A DNA stretch of 50,980 bases from Winkia neuii subsp. neuii DSM 8576 (GTDB lineage Bacteria; Actinomycetota; Actinomycetes; Actinomycetales; Actinomycetaceae). The notes below the pieces were generated by a model. The model saw only the letters and a program-made list of their open reading frames with translations. It was not told the DNA's origin and did no database searches. Shown here piece by piece: positions 16,877 to 25,246 of this stretch (the first letter of the stretch is position 1; each line of letters begins with the position of its first letter). The position numbers and the translations under genes are program-made. The stretch covers positions 1-50,980 of the forward strand of contig NZ_ATUW01000010.1 in NCBI RefSeq assembly GCF_000420405.1, given 5' to 3'.

Positions 16877-18171
16877 TGAATAACCGCCAAAACTTTGCAG
16901 ATTTTAGCGACAGCGAGCTGGAAGGCTTACGCAAGGATTTTCCTATCACCACTCGGATTGGTCGGGGCGGCGAGCCATTGGCCTACCTGGACTCTTCCGC
17001 TACTTCGCAAAAACCGAGCTGGGTCATGGATGCCGAATCCGATTTCTTCGCCCACCATAATGGGGCAGTAAATCGCGGTACCCATCTGCTCGCGGACGAA
17101 TCGACAACCGCTTTTGAGGAGGGGCGTAAAGCAGTCGCGAACTTCATTCATGCCAGGAGTCAGGACGAGGTGGTTTGGACGCGGAACGCCACCGAGGGCA
17201 TAAATCTTCTTGCGTACTCGTTGCTGAATGCTTCACTTGGTGCAGGCGGTTCTGAGGCTGACGGTTTTCGTCTTGGTGAGGGCGACCGGATTGTTGTTAC
17301 CAGGGCTGAACACCACGCTAACCTGGTTCCTTGGCAGCAGCTTTGCGCGCGCACCGGGGCGGAATTTGCTTGGTTAGATTTAGATCAGGATGGCTGTATT
17401 GATCTAGATACGCTAGAGGCTATAACCCCGAATACGAAGGTGGTGGCTTTTACGCACGTGTCCAATGTGACCGGTGCGATTAGCCCAGTAGCTCAAATTG
17501 TAGAGAAGGCCAAATCTGTGGGAGCACTGGTGGTTCTAGATACTACTCAGTCTGCTGCTCACATGCCTATTTCGGTAGTGGATCTCGGGGTGGACTTTGC
17601 TGTTCTATCCGGGCATAAGCTGTGCGGTCCTACAGGGATCGGTGCGCTCTGGGGACGCCGGGAGTTACTTTCGGCTTTGCCACCCTTTATGACGGGCGGT
17701 TCCATGATTACTGACGTAGACATGGAGCGCACTCAGTTTCAAACTGCCCCCGCCCGTTTTGAGGCGGGCACCCAGGCGGTTGGACAGATTGTGGGGTTCA
17801 AAGCGGCTCTCGACTATCTTTCAGAAGTATCGATGGAACGTGTTGCCGCTCACGAGAGGGCAATTACTGAGCAACTACTCGAGGGGATACAACGCATAGA
17901 CGGGGTCAAGGTACTCGGTCCTGCTTCTATCGAAAATCGGGTTGCCGTAGTTTCGTTCGTGGTAGATGGCGTGCATCCGCACGATGTGGGCCAGATTCTG
18001 GATTCTCACTCTATTGCTATCAGGGTGGGCCATCACTGCGCGATTCCGTTGCACAAGCACTTTGGAGTAAGAGCTTCTGCCCGCGCCTCGGCTTCTCTGA
18101 TCACTTCCAGTGCCGAGATTGACCGATTTCTCGACGCGCTCAAGCAGGTCCGCCAATTCTTTGGAGTGTAA
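16876..18171 (+). CDS. sufS: Cysteine desulfurase SufS
   Basis: The 431-residue PLP enzyme takes sulphur from cysteine for cluster assembly. The PLP lysine lies in SGHKLCGPTGIG near residue 248, the PLP-contacting AEHHANLVPWQ segment is near 144, and the catalytic cysteine is in VGHHCAIPLHKHFGV near 388. The C-terminal part fits group II desulfurases that pass sulphur to SufU. Its ATG shares one base with the sufC stop and it is followed immediately by sufU. Confidence 0.95.
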   Translation: MNNRQNFADFSDSELEGLRKDFPITTRIGRGGEPLAYLDSSATSQKPSWVMDAESDFFAHHNGAVNRGTHLLADESTTAFEEGRKAVANFIHARSQDEVVWTRNATEGINLLAYSLLNASLGAGGSEADGFRLGEGDRIVVTRAEHHANLVPWQQLCARTGAEFAWLDLDQDGCIDLDTLEAITPNTKVVAFTHVSNVTGAISPVAQIVEKAKSVGALVVLDTTQSAAHMPISVVDLGVDFAVLSGHKLCGPTGIGALWGRRELLSALPPFMTGGSMITDVDMERTQFQTAPARFEAGTQAVGQIVGFKAALDYLSEVSMERVAAHERAITEQLLEGIQRIDGVKVLGPASIENRVAVVSFVVDGVHPHDVGQILDSHSIAIRVGHHCAIPLHKHFGVRASARASASLITSSAEIDRFLDALKQVRQFFGV

Positions 18172-18666
18172 ATGTCAGATTTAGAGCAGATGTACCAGCA
18201 GGTGATTTTGGATCACGCCCGACTCCGGTATGGAAGTGGAAAGGCCGAGGGGAAAGCTGCCTCTCACCAGGTCAACCCTACGTGCGGTGACGAAGTTACC
18301 CTGGCAGTGAATCTGGATGAAAACCAGAATATCGACCAGATCGCCTGGGATGGCAGCGGCTGTTCTATTTCTCAGGCTTCACTGTCGATCATGTCCTCGA
18401 TGGTCGAAGGCAAGTCGGCTAATTACGCACGCAAGCTGTATGAAACATTCTTGCGCATGATGCACGGTCAAGGGGCAGAGCCTAGCGAAGAAGATTTGGA
18501 TATTCTCGAAGATTTGGCAGCTTTCGAAGGCACAGCGAAATTTCCGGCACGTATTAAATGTGCGTTGCTGGGGTGGATGGCACTGATAGATTCGCTCTCG
18601 CAGGCCCAAACTCACGGCAAAGGTCAGGCAAGCGGGACTGCACCGCATGCAGACTGCAAAGCGTAA
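18172..18666 (+). CDS. sufU: Sulfur-transfer protein SufU
   Basis: The 164-residue product is a SufU-type IscU homologue. Its zinc ligands are Cys38 and Asp40 in NPTCGDEV, Cys64 in WDGSGCSISQAS and Cys130 in RIKCALLGW. SufU binds zinc and takes the persulfide from SufS instead of acting as a free scaffold. It begins directly after the sufS stop. The C-terminal tail (about residues 140-164) is hydrophilic and beyond the conserved core. Confidence 0.93.
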   Translation: MSDLEQMYQQVILDHARLRYGSGKAEGKAASHQVNPTCGDEVTLAVNLDENQNIDQIAWDGSGCSISQASLSIMSSMVEGKSANYARKLYETFLRMMHGQGAEPSEEDLDILEDLAAFEGTAKFPARIKCALLGWMALIDSLSQAQTHGKGQASGTAPHADCKA

Positions 18667-18675
18667 GGAGACCAC

Positions 18676-19134
18676 ATGACTAATCCAATGGCTAATCCCG
18701 ATCCGGTACCGGAGCGCTTTACCCAGGGTGGGCCGGCATCGCTGGCTGCAGCGCACCAGGAAGGTCACCAGCACAAGCAAAACCAATCCTTCGGGGAGGT
18801 CGATAGCGAGGTGGCTGAAGGGGCAACAATTACCGAGGAAGACGTCCTCGAGGCGATGCGGGACGTTATTGATCCTGAGCTTGGTATTAATGTTGTCGAC
18901 TTGGGGCTTGTCTATGGAGTGCATATAGACAAGAACAACGCGGTAATAATGGATATGACGCTAACCTCTGCAGCTTGTCCGCTAACCGACGTAATTCAAG
19001 ACCAGGCCGGGACGGTGTTGGCGTCCATGGCGTCGGCAGTCGCTATCAATTGGGTGTGGATGCCACCGTGGGGGCCAGACTGCATAACAGACGAAGGTCG
19101 TGAGCAGCTGAGAGCTCTAGGGTTCAACGTTTAG
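18676..19134 (+). CDS. sufT: SufT, DUF59/MIP18 family Fe-S maturation factor
   Basis: The 152-residue product has a DUF59 core (about residues 50-152) with VIDPELGINVVDLGLVYGV, the cysteine-containing LTSAACPLTD and the C-terminal WMPPWGPDCITDEGREQLRA. Family members help deliver Fe-S clusters to target proteins. About 50 extra N-terminal residues precede the core, including the His/Gln-rich HQEGHQHKQNQ, which is longer than the mycobacterial SufT. AAGGAG lies upstream of the ATG. It is the last gene of the suf operon, ending before a strong hairpin. Confidence 0.92.
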   Translation: MTNPMANPDPVPERFTQGGPASLAAAHQEGHQHKQNQSFGEVDSEVAEGATITEEDVLEAMRDVIDPELGINVVDLGLVYGVHIDKNNAVIMDMTLTSAACPLTDVIQDQAGTVLASMASAVAINWVWMPPWGPDCITDEGREQLRALGFNV

Positions 19135-19147
19135 GTTCCAGGTCGCG

Positions 19148-19182
19148 AAGGTGGTGGCGCGGTGCCGCCACCTTTATTTTTT
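19148..19182 (+). terminator. Terminator of the suf operon (overlaps the tgt 3' end)
   Basis: An 11-bp stem with one G-T pair (19148-19158 with 19164-19174) and a five-base loop is followed by TTTATTTTTT. The hairpin touches the tgt stop codon on the other strand, so it separates two convergent transcripts. Confidence 0.85.
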
Positions 19183-20391
19183 CCCGTAGAAGCGGCCTAG
19201 GGTTTGTGTCTTGAACTCGTGGTAGTAGCCCTCTTCGATGGCCCTCCGAATTCCTGCTACCAAAGTCACGGTGAAATGCTCGTTGTGGATAGTAGCTAGG
19301 GTAGAGGCGAGCATCTCTTTCGCCTTGAACAGATGGTGCAGGTAGGCCCTGGTGTAATGCGTGCAGGTATAACATTCACATTTTTCGTCAAGAGGCCGGA
19401 AATCCCGTTTGAATTCTGCACGTGTGATATTGACCCGCCCACCGGGAAGATAGATTGCTGCATTGCGAGCGACCCTCGAGGGGTTTACGCAGTCGAAGGT
19501 GTCAGCACCGTTTTCAATGGCACTGAAAAAATCGTCAGGTTCGGAAATACCGAGCAGGTGGCGGGCCTTAGACTCTGGTAGTTCCTCGCACACCCAACCA
19601 ACGATTTTGCCAAGGTTTTCTTTTTCTAGCGCGCCCCCGATTCCGAATCCGTCGAAGCTAATGCCGTCTATTTCCATAGTCCCCAGATCGCGGGCGGCCT
19701 TTCGGCGCAAGTCTTCGTATTGCGCACCTTGGAGAACACCGAATAGCTGCTGGTACGGTTTGTTGGCTCTTTCTGCGGTGAGTTGCTTGTGAGCACTAAG
19801 GCAGCGTTCGGCCCAACGCCGGGTACGTTCCAACGAGGTGACCTGGTAGTCGTATGGGTGTACCAGCGAGGTGAGTTCGTCGAAGGCGAACATAATATCT
19901 GCGCCGAGATGATGTTGGATTTGCATCGAGATCTCGGGAGTAAATCTATGCTTAGAGCCGTCTAGATGGGAGCGGAATACCACTCCGTCCTCGTCGACAG
20001 TAGCGCGGTTTTTTAGCTGTGGCTTAGATATCGGGGCAGTCGTCTTTCCCGAGAATTCCTCCGAGAGAACTTTCTTGTACCCGGCTCCTAAACTGAGTAC
20101 TTGGAACCCGCCAGAATCGGTGTAGGTAGGCCCCGGCCAGTTCATAAATGCTGCAAGGCCTCCGGCCTCGTCTACAATTTGGGGGCCGGGCTGAAGGTAT
20201 AGGTGGTAGGCATTGGCAAGTAAAGCCTGCGCCCCGAGATCTGCCATTGATTCGGGCAATACCGCTTTTACAGTGGCCTTAGTGCCCACCGGAATGAAGG
20301 CCGGAGTTGCAATATCTCCGTGTGGAGTATGAATAGTTCCGGTCCGCCCAAGGTGACCCTCAAGGCGCACCCCAATCTCGAAACCCTTCAC
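19174..20391 (-). CDS. tgt: tRNA-guanine transglycosylase
   Basis: The 405-residue product exchanges guanine 34 of Asp, Asn, His and Tyr tRNAs for a queuine-type base. Visible motifs are TDSGGFQVLSL (substrate pocket), ISFDGFGIGGAL, the catalytic-loop segment DTFDCVNPSRVARNA and the zinc site CECYTC with a downstream HH. It is slightly longer than many bacterial Tgt proteins. The gene starts in an ATGA overlap with the upstream transporter. No preQ1 biosynthesis genes are in the window. Confidence 0.95.
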   Translation of the reverse strand: MKGFEIGVRLEGHLGRTGTIHTPHGDIATPAFIPVGTKATVKAVLPESMADLGAQALLANAYHLYLQPGPQIVDEAGGLAAFMNWPGPTYTDSGGFQVLSLGAGYKKVLSEEFSGKTTAPISKPQLKNRATVDEDGVVFRSHLDGSKHRFTPEISMQIQHHLGADIMFAFDELTSLVHPYDYQVTSLERTRRWAERCLSAHKQLTAERANKPYQQLFGVLQGAQYEDLRRKAARDLGTMEIDGISFDGFGIGGALEKENLGKIVGWVCEELPESKARHLLGISEPDDFFSAIENGADTFDCVNPSRVARNAAIYLPGGRVNITRAEFKRDFRPLDEKCECYTCTHYTRAYLHHLFKAKEMLASTLATIHNEHFTVTLVAGIRRAIEEGYYHEFKTQTLGRFYGKK

Positions 20392-21080
20392 TTTTTGGCC
20401 TCCAAATATTTAGTCTCAGCGCGTTTCAATAGATTTATTACAGGGTACGTTACCGGTAGCAAAACAACTTCGAGTAGGCACTTGTACACGTACCCGGTCA
20501 CGACATAGTTTAGGAACTCCGATCCTGTGATCACCCCGTAAAACGCAATAGTGCAAAATATGGTGGTGTCGGCCATCTCACCGACCAGGGTGGAAGAGAT
20601 TAGGCGCACCCACAAGTGCTCTTCGCCGAACTTGTCTTTGATCAACACCAGAACCTTCGAGTTTAACAGTTGACCAACCAAGTATCCGCATACCGATGCG
20701 GCAACTATGCGAGGTACGAAACCTAACACGGACTCGAAGGCCTCTTGGTTCTTGTAGCCGGGCCCAACTGGGGCAATTTGTACAAGGTAAAAGATTGCGG
20801 AGGCTAATATCGAGATTGCGAAACCCGCCAGGATGGTTCGTTTAGCTGCCTTGAAACCGTAGATCTCGGACAGTACATCGGCGAGTATGTAGGTGAATGG
20901 AAACAGTACTGCGCCGCCATCAAAGATAAGAGAGAATCCGCTAAATGGGGTGTTAACAGCGATTAGTTTGGTAGCTGCGATATTAGACAGTAATAAGAAG
21001 GATACGAACAATATCGCTATCAGGTCGTAAAAACGTGAGGAATTGCGGGGCTGGTAGTTAGCGATGGTCATGTACGCCAT
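20388..21080 (-). CDS. yhhQ: YhhQ/DUF165 queuosine-precursor transporter
   Basis: The product (230 residues from the ATG at 21080; an ATG at 21119 would add 13 and overlap pucR) is a polytopic membrane protein of the YhhQ family, which imports preQ0/preQ1. Typical segments are GGAVLFPFTYILADVLSEIYG, cited here by its central FPFTYILADVLSEIYG, then SKVLVLIKDKFG and EMADTTIFCTIAFYG. It is coupled to tgt by a four-base overlap, which makes a base-salvage pair very likely. Start choice is uncertain because none of the candidate ATGs has a good Shine-Dalgarno. Confidence 0.87.
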   Translation of the reverse strand: MAYMTIANYQPRNSSRFYDLIAILFVSFLLLSNIAATKLIAVNTPFSGFSLIFDGGAVLFPFTYILADVLSEIYGFKAAKRTILAGFAISILASAIFYLVQIAPVGPGYKNQEAFESVLGFVPRIVAASVCGYLVGQLLNSKVLVLIKDKFGEEHLWVRLISSTLVGEMADTTIFCTIAFYGVITGSEFLNYVVTGYVYKCLLEVVLLPVTYPVINLLKRAETKYLEAKK

Positions 21081-21091
21081 TGTATTTAGAA

Positions 21092-22543
21092 CTATTCGAG
21101 GGCGCGAAGCGAAAACCATACTTGCACTCTGGCGGCGGGGTCATCCAGGTTAATATGCAAAAGTCGCTGGGCTTGCTCCAATTTCATGCGAACGGTATTT
21201 CGATGTAGAGAGGTTTCTTGGCTCACCTGGGCAATGTTTCCGTTCGCGCCTATGAAGGCCGAAAGTATAGTTCTAAGCTGGGGTTGGGAGCGCAGGGGAT
21301 CTAGAAAATCCTGCGCCCAGCATACTGCGTCTGCCTCGTCCACCAGTGCCATAATTGAGTTCCCTGAGACCTCCTCCCAGGAAACTTGTGGTCGCTTGGC
21401 GGTAGCTTTCTTTAGTGCTATCTCCGCCGTAGCTAGCGAACGGGACACGTCTTGTTGGCGCTTGGGGGAGCCCACCGCAGTCATAATGTCGTGATCTTGT
21501 AGATGCGACAAAAGGAGAGGAAGAGCCGAAGGAGAAATCAAGATATGCAGCCTATCCTCGGTTAGGCGTGTAGGGGCTGCAAAGGAGTTTTCTACGCGCT
21601 TGTGAACTCGTTCGAGCTGCAAGCGGCTGCCCTTGACGGCTACTACGGTCAACTTCGAATCTAAAGGCTTCGAATGTGGGTAGGCCAGCGCGTATATTTC
21701 GCGGGCTGTGTGCGGGTCGCCGGCTAAAAATAGCTCTAGAGAACGTCTAGACAGCGCGAGCCTGGTGGCGGCAAGTTTCTCTTGGCTCGCTTGCGCAGTC
21801 TGCAGCAGTAAGCCTGCAGTCGATATCGCCTTCCTAGTCCACTGGGGCAGCGCATGCGCGGCTTTCACTACCAGGAAGGTGCTGGAGGCATGCAAAGAGC
21901 CTGCTGGCAAAACTATAAGAGTTTGAAGGGGAGTTATTTCAGAACTTGCGACGCTCCCGCAGCGCTTTACAGCCGCTAGCAATTCGTCCGCCTGAAACGA
22001 TGCGGTTGGAGGGGAGGCAATAATCCTCTCGCCCGTGGTGAGGGCACAGTCGGCCCTTACAATATCTCCTAACTTGGTCAAGATTGATTTTATTGGCGTA
22101 GACGAGCAGGCAGCCCCAATTAGATCTTGCTGGGCCCGCCCAAGCAATCTTTCTTCGGCTTCGGCCTCTTCTTGTAGAAGGTCGGCAACAAGGCGTGAAA
22201 TGCGCACGAAGTTAGTTTGCTCGGGAACTTCAATCAGATTCAGCTCTGCCTGGCGGGCGGCAGCTAGAAGAGCCCGGGGAACTTTGCGTTGCCAAGGGCC
22301 GATGCCAAACGCGAGGGCGCTAACCTGGCGCGTCTGCAAGCGGGAGACATATTCTGCCCAAGCCCCAGGGGAGCTTGGATTGCCACAGGAGGTGGTGAGT
22401 ACCAGTTCGCCGCCCTCGAGGAAAGGGGTTGGATCAAGATGCTCCGTTACGGCAACCCACCGAATGGAAGCGCTTGGATTTGGGCACCACAGGGGGACCA
22501 GTTCGATGGAGGGCTGGTGTAGCAGATCGGAGATGCAAGCCAT
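21092..22543 (-). CDS. PucR-family transcriptional regulator
   Basis: The product (483 residues from the ATG at 22543) has an N-terminal PucR ligand-type domain beginning ACISDLLHQPSIELVPLW, a middle GGDEF-like region and a C-terminal helix-turn-helix of the PucR/CdaR type: AFIGANGNIAQVSQETSLHR then NTVRMKLEQAQRLL. Family members usually activate nitrogen-compound catabolism genes. A longer frame to 22615 would cover the putative operator and is rejected. It is divergent from gabT-gdhA-gabD and very probably regulates them; its own promoter overlaps a 9-bp inverted repeat. Confidence 0.88.
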   Translation of the reverse strand: MACISDLLHQPSIELVPLWCPNPSASIRWVAVTEHLDPTPFLEGGELVLTTSCGNPSSPGAWAEYVSRLQTRQVSALAFGIGPWQRKVPRALLAAARQAELNLIEVPEQTNFVRISRLVADLLQEEAEAEERLLGRAQQDLIGAACSSTPIKSILTKLGDIVRADCALTTGERIIASPPTASFQADELLAAVKRCGSVASSEITPLQTLIVLPAGSLHASSTFLVVKAAHALPQWTRKAISTAGLLLQTAQASQEKLAATRLALSRRSLELFLAGDPHTAREIYALAYPHSKPLDSKLTVVAVKGSRLQLERVHKRVENSFAAPTRLTEDRLHILISPSALPLLLSHLQDHDIMTAVGSPKRQQDVSRSLATAEIALKKATAKRPQVSWEEVSGNSIMALVDEADAVCWAQDFLDPLRSQPQLRTILSAFIGANGNIAQVSQETSLHRNTVRMKLEQAQRLLHINLDDPAARVQVWFSLRALE

Positions 22544-22554
22544 GCTGTAAGTCT

Positions 22555-22582
22555 TGCACAAATATAGTTGAAAATTTGTGCA
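22555..22582. promoter_or_regulatory. Putative PucR operator, 9-bp inverted repeat
   Basis: TGCACAAAT (22555-22563) and ATTTGTGCA (22574-22582) form a perfect inverted repeat with a 10-base spacer, in the divergent region between pucR and gabT. Half-sites lie 19 bases apart start to start, about two helical turns, suiting a dimer. Binding by the adjacent regulator is inferred. Confidence 0.6.
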
Positions 22583-22588
22583 CTTTAA
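22561..22588 (-). promoter_or_regulatory. Putative promoter of the PucR-type regulator
   Basis: On the minus strand TTAAAG (-35, 22583-22588) and TATATT (-10, 22561-22566) are separated by 16 bases. The predicted start near 22555 gives a leader of about 12 bases. The operator-like repeat covers this promoter, so autorepression is plausible. Confidence 0.4.
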
Positions 22589-22612
22589 CTGTGGCGCGCA
22601 TGCGTCTAGGAC

Positions 22613-22618
22613 CATAGT
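22613..22618 (+). promoter_or_regulatory. Possible -10 box of the gabT promoter
   Basis: CATAGT lies about 36 bases before the gabT ATG with no good -35 element. That would suit an activator-dependent promoter, with the inverted repeat centred near -56 relative to the predicted start. Weak on sequence alone. Confidence 0.3.
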
Positions 22619-22653
22619 CTCAGATTGTCAGCATTAGTGAATGTTGGAGGACA

Positions 22654-23979
22654 ATGATGTCACAATCACAGTTCCCACAGGTTCGTAAATTAGTTACGGA
22701 GCTGCCGGGGCCAAAATCGAAAGAATTTGCGCAGCGAAAGCAAGAGGCAGTTTCTTCGTGCGTGGCAACGCAAAATCCGATCTATGCCCAGTATGCCGGC
22801 GGAGGCATAATCGTGGACTTGGATGGAAACAGCTTTATCGACATGGGTTCCGGCATCGCCGTAACCACGGTCGGGGCAACAAACGAGCGAGTGGCGGCGG
22901 CTATAAAAAAACAGGCAGACCACTTCACTCACACCTGCTTCATGACTACCCCGTATCAAGGTTATGTTGAGGTTTGTGAGTTCTTGAACCAGGCTACGCC
23001 GGGGGATTTTTCAAAGCGGTCGGTCTTGTTGAACTCAGGTTCGGAGGCAGTCGAGAACGCGGTCAAAGTAGCTCGCCAATATACGGGAAAGCCAGCTGTC
23101 GCTGCTTTCGAACACGCCTACCATGGCAGGACCAACCTAACTATGGCGATGACCTCGAAGGTTAGCCCGTACAAGTCAGGGTACGGGCCTTTTGCCCCCG
23201 AAGTTTATCGGATGCCAATGTCAAATCCCTACCGAGATGGCTTGAGCGGGGATGAAGCGGCAGCTCGCACCATAAACTGGCTCGAGAAAATGATCGGCGC
23301 CAAGAACTTGGCTTGTATCGTTATTGAACCCTTGCAGGGCGAGGGCGGGTTTATAGTTCCCGCGGAGGGATTCTTACAAAACTTGGCGAAGTGGGCGAGT
23401 GAAAACGAGGTAGTTTTCGTTGCCGACGAGGTACAGTGCGGTTACGGCAGAACGGGAAAGATGTTCGACTCAGAATGGGAAGGCATCACCCCCGACGTAA
23501 TCTGCACCGCCAAAGGTATTGCTGGAGGAATGCCTCTTTCTGCAGTTACTGGTCGAGAAGAAATCATGAATGCCGGAGTTGCCGGCGGGCTAGGTGGCAC
23601 CTACGGGGGCAACCCGGTCTCGTGCGCAGCTGCCTTGGCTGTAGCTGAATCTATAAAAAAGGATGGGCTACTAGAAGTTGCCCAGAGGTTCGAAAAAATA
23701 ATTCGCGAGCGTCTTAGTGCGTTAGCAGCATCTGACCAGCGCATTGGCGACGTCCGTGGTCGAGGCGCAATGATGGCGATTGAATTGGTGGATTCGGAAG
23801 GCAAACCGGATGCCGGCCTAGCTAAAGAGATCCAGAATCGGGCCTACCAGCGGGGGGTCATCCTCCTTGCCTGTGGGACCGAAGGCAACGTAATTCGCAT
23901 GCTGCCTCCGCTATCTATGCCAGATGAACTACTTGACGACGCCTTGGGCGTCATAGAACAGATCCTAAAGGAGATATAA
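22654..23979 (+). CDS. gabT: 4-aminobutyrate--2-oxoglutarate aminotransferase
   Basis: The 441-residue class III PLP aminotransferase has the GabT pattern: GSGIAVTTVG near the N-terminus, LLNSGSEAVENAVKVAR, the EHAYHGRTNLTMAMTSKV segment, VADEVQCGYGRTGKMF and the PLP lysine in CTAKGIAGGMPLSAV near 287. It moves the amino group of GABA to 2-oxoglutarate, giving succinic semialdehyde and glutamate. GGAGG at 22646-22650 supports ATG 22654; a second ATG follows directly. It is the first gene of gabT-gdhA-gabD. Confidence 0.92.
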   Translation: MMSQSQFPQVRKLVTELPGPKSKEFAQRKQEAVSSCVATQNPIYAQYAGGGIIVDLDGNSFIDMGSGIAVTTVGATNERVAAAIKKQADHFTHTCFMTTPYQGYVEVCEFLNQATPGDFSKRSVLLNSGSEAVENAVKVARQYTGKPAVAAFEHAYHGRTNLTMAMTSKVSPYKSGYGPFAPEVYRMPMSNPYRDGLSGDEAAARTINWLEKMIGAKNLACIVIEPLQGEGGFIVPAEGFLQNLAKWASENEVVFVADEVQCGYGRTGKMFDSEWEGITPDVICTAKGIAGGMPLSAVTGREEIMNAGVAGGLGGTYGGNPVSCAAALAVAESIKKDGLLEVAQRFEKIIRERLSALAASDQRIGDVRGRGAMMAIELVDSEGKPDAGLAKEIQNRAYQRGVILLACGTEGNVIRMLPPLSMPDELLDDALGVIEQILKEI

Positions 23980-25233
23980 ATGGCTGATCAAATACAGGGG
24001 CCATACGAGGATGCAAAGACCCAGCTCCGCAAGGCTCAAGAGATCCTTGGGTTTTCGGATGCTGACTACGATCTGCTGGCCATACCTAGACGCGAGATGT
24101 CCGTAGCAATTCCTGTAAGGCGCGACGACGGAACTTCGGAGGTCCTACACGGCTATCGCGTTCAGCACAACCTTTCGCGAGGCCCTGCCAAAGGGGGTAT
24201 TCGCTTCGCGAAGCAGGTAGATCTTGACGAGGTACGCGCTCTCGCAATGTGGATGAGCTGGAAATGCGCGCTCCTCTGGCTGCCTTACGGTGGAGCAAAG
24301 GGGGGTGTGCGAATCGATCCAGCCAAATACTCCAAGGCCGAGCTCGAGCGCGTCACCCGCCGATTCACTGCCGAAATTCTGCCAATTATCGGTCCCGAAA
24401 AGGACGTTCCGGCGCCAGATGTAGGCACTAACGAACAAACCATGGCCTGGCTCATGGACACGTACTCACAGTCTGTTGGGTACACGGTGCCGGGGGCGTG
24501 CACGGGCAAACCGGTAGAGCTAGGGGGTTCGTTGGGGCGTGCAGAGTCTACTTCCCTGGGAGTCTTCTTAATGGTGAAAGCCGCCTTGCAAAAGCTGGGT
24601 GTGAGTATAAAGGGCGCGACTGGTACCGTCCAAGGCTTCGGCAAAGTTGGGCGCGGCGCGGCTAAATTCATGTCCGAGGCAGGTATGAAGGTTGTAGCCG
24701 TATCTGACGTTTACGGGGCTATTCGCAACGACGACGGTATAGACATTGCAGCTCTGGGGGAACATGTGGACTCCACCGGTAAAGTGGTCGATTTCGAAGG
24801 CGCTTCAGCAATGGATCCCGAAGAAGTATTGATGCTCGATGTAGACGTAGTCGTACCGGCCGCAATAGAAGGTGTGCTGCGCGAGGACAATGCTGACCAG
24901 GTGAAAGCTCCAATTATTGTTGAGGCAGCAAACGGGCCCACAACTTCGCAGGCAGATGAGATCCTGAATAAGAAAGGCAAACTCATCGTTCCCGATATTT
25001 TAGCCAACTCTGGGGGCGTTCTAGTTTCGTACTACGAATGGGTCCAGTCTCGAGATAACTTCTTCTGGGACATTGAACGTGTTCAAAACGAGCAATCTCG
25101 CAGAATGTTGGCCGCTTGGGATGAGGTAGACGAGTATGCCACTGAAAAGGATGTGACACTGCGCGTCGCAGCTACTGCGTTAGCTGTGGATCGCGTTTTG
25201 CACGCCCACAAACTACGCGGGCTATACCCGTGA
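23980..25233 (+). CDS. gdhA: Glutamate dehydrogenase (Glu/Leu/Phe/Val family)
   Basis: The 417-residue enzyme has the dehydrogenase motifs LPYGGAKGGVR (catalytic Lys near 106), PAPDVGTNEQTMAWLMDTYS and the NAD(P)-binding GTVQGFGKVGRGAAKF. Length and sequence style suit the roughly 420-residue hexameric catabolic enzymes of the RocG/GudB type. It starts directly after the gabT stop with AAGGAG upstream. Between gabT and gabD it most likely deaminates the glutamate that GabT makes, returning 2-oxoglutarate and releasing ammonium. Leucine or another amino acid as the preferred substrate cannot be excluded. Confidence 0.9.
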   Translation: MADQIQGPYEDAKTQLRKAQEILGFSDADYDLLAIPRREMSVAIPVRRDDGTSEVLHGYRVQHNLSRGPAKGGIRFAKQVDLDEVRALAMWMSWKCALLWLPYGGAKGGVRIDPAKYSKAELERVTRRFTAEILPIIGPEKDVPAPDVGTNEQTMAWLMDTYSQSVGYTVPGACTGKPVELGGSLGRAESTSLGVFLMVKAALQKLGVSIKGATGTVQGFGKVGRGAAKFMSEAGMKVVAVSDVYGAIRNDDGIDIAALGEHVDSTGKVVDFEGASAMDPEEVLMLDVDVVVPAAIEGVLREDNADQVKAPIIVEAANGPTTSQADEILNKKGKLIVPDILANSGGVLVSYYEWVQSRDNFFWDIERVQNEQSRRMLAAWDEVDEYATEKDVTLRVAATALAVDRVLHAHKLRGLYP

Positions 25234-25246
25234 TCGGGAGGAACTG

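Noticed and set aside
22544-22615. N-terminal extension of the PucR-type regulator
   Set aside because: It would cover the promoter and inverted repeat, while the family N-terminus begins at the ATG at 22543.
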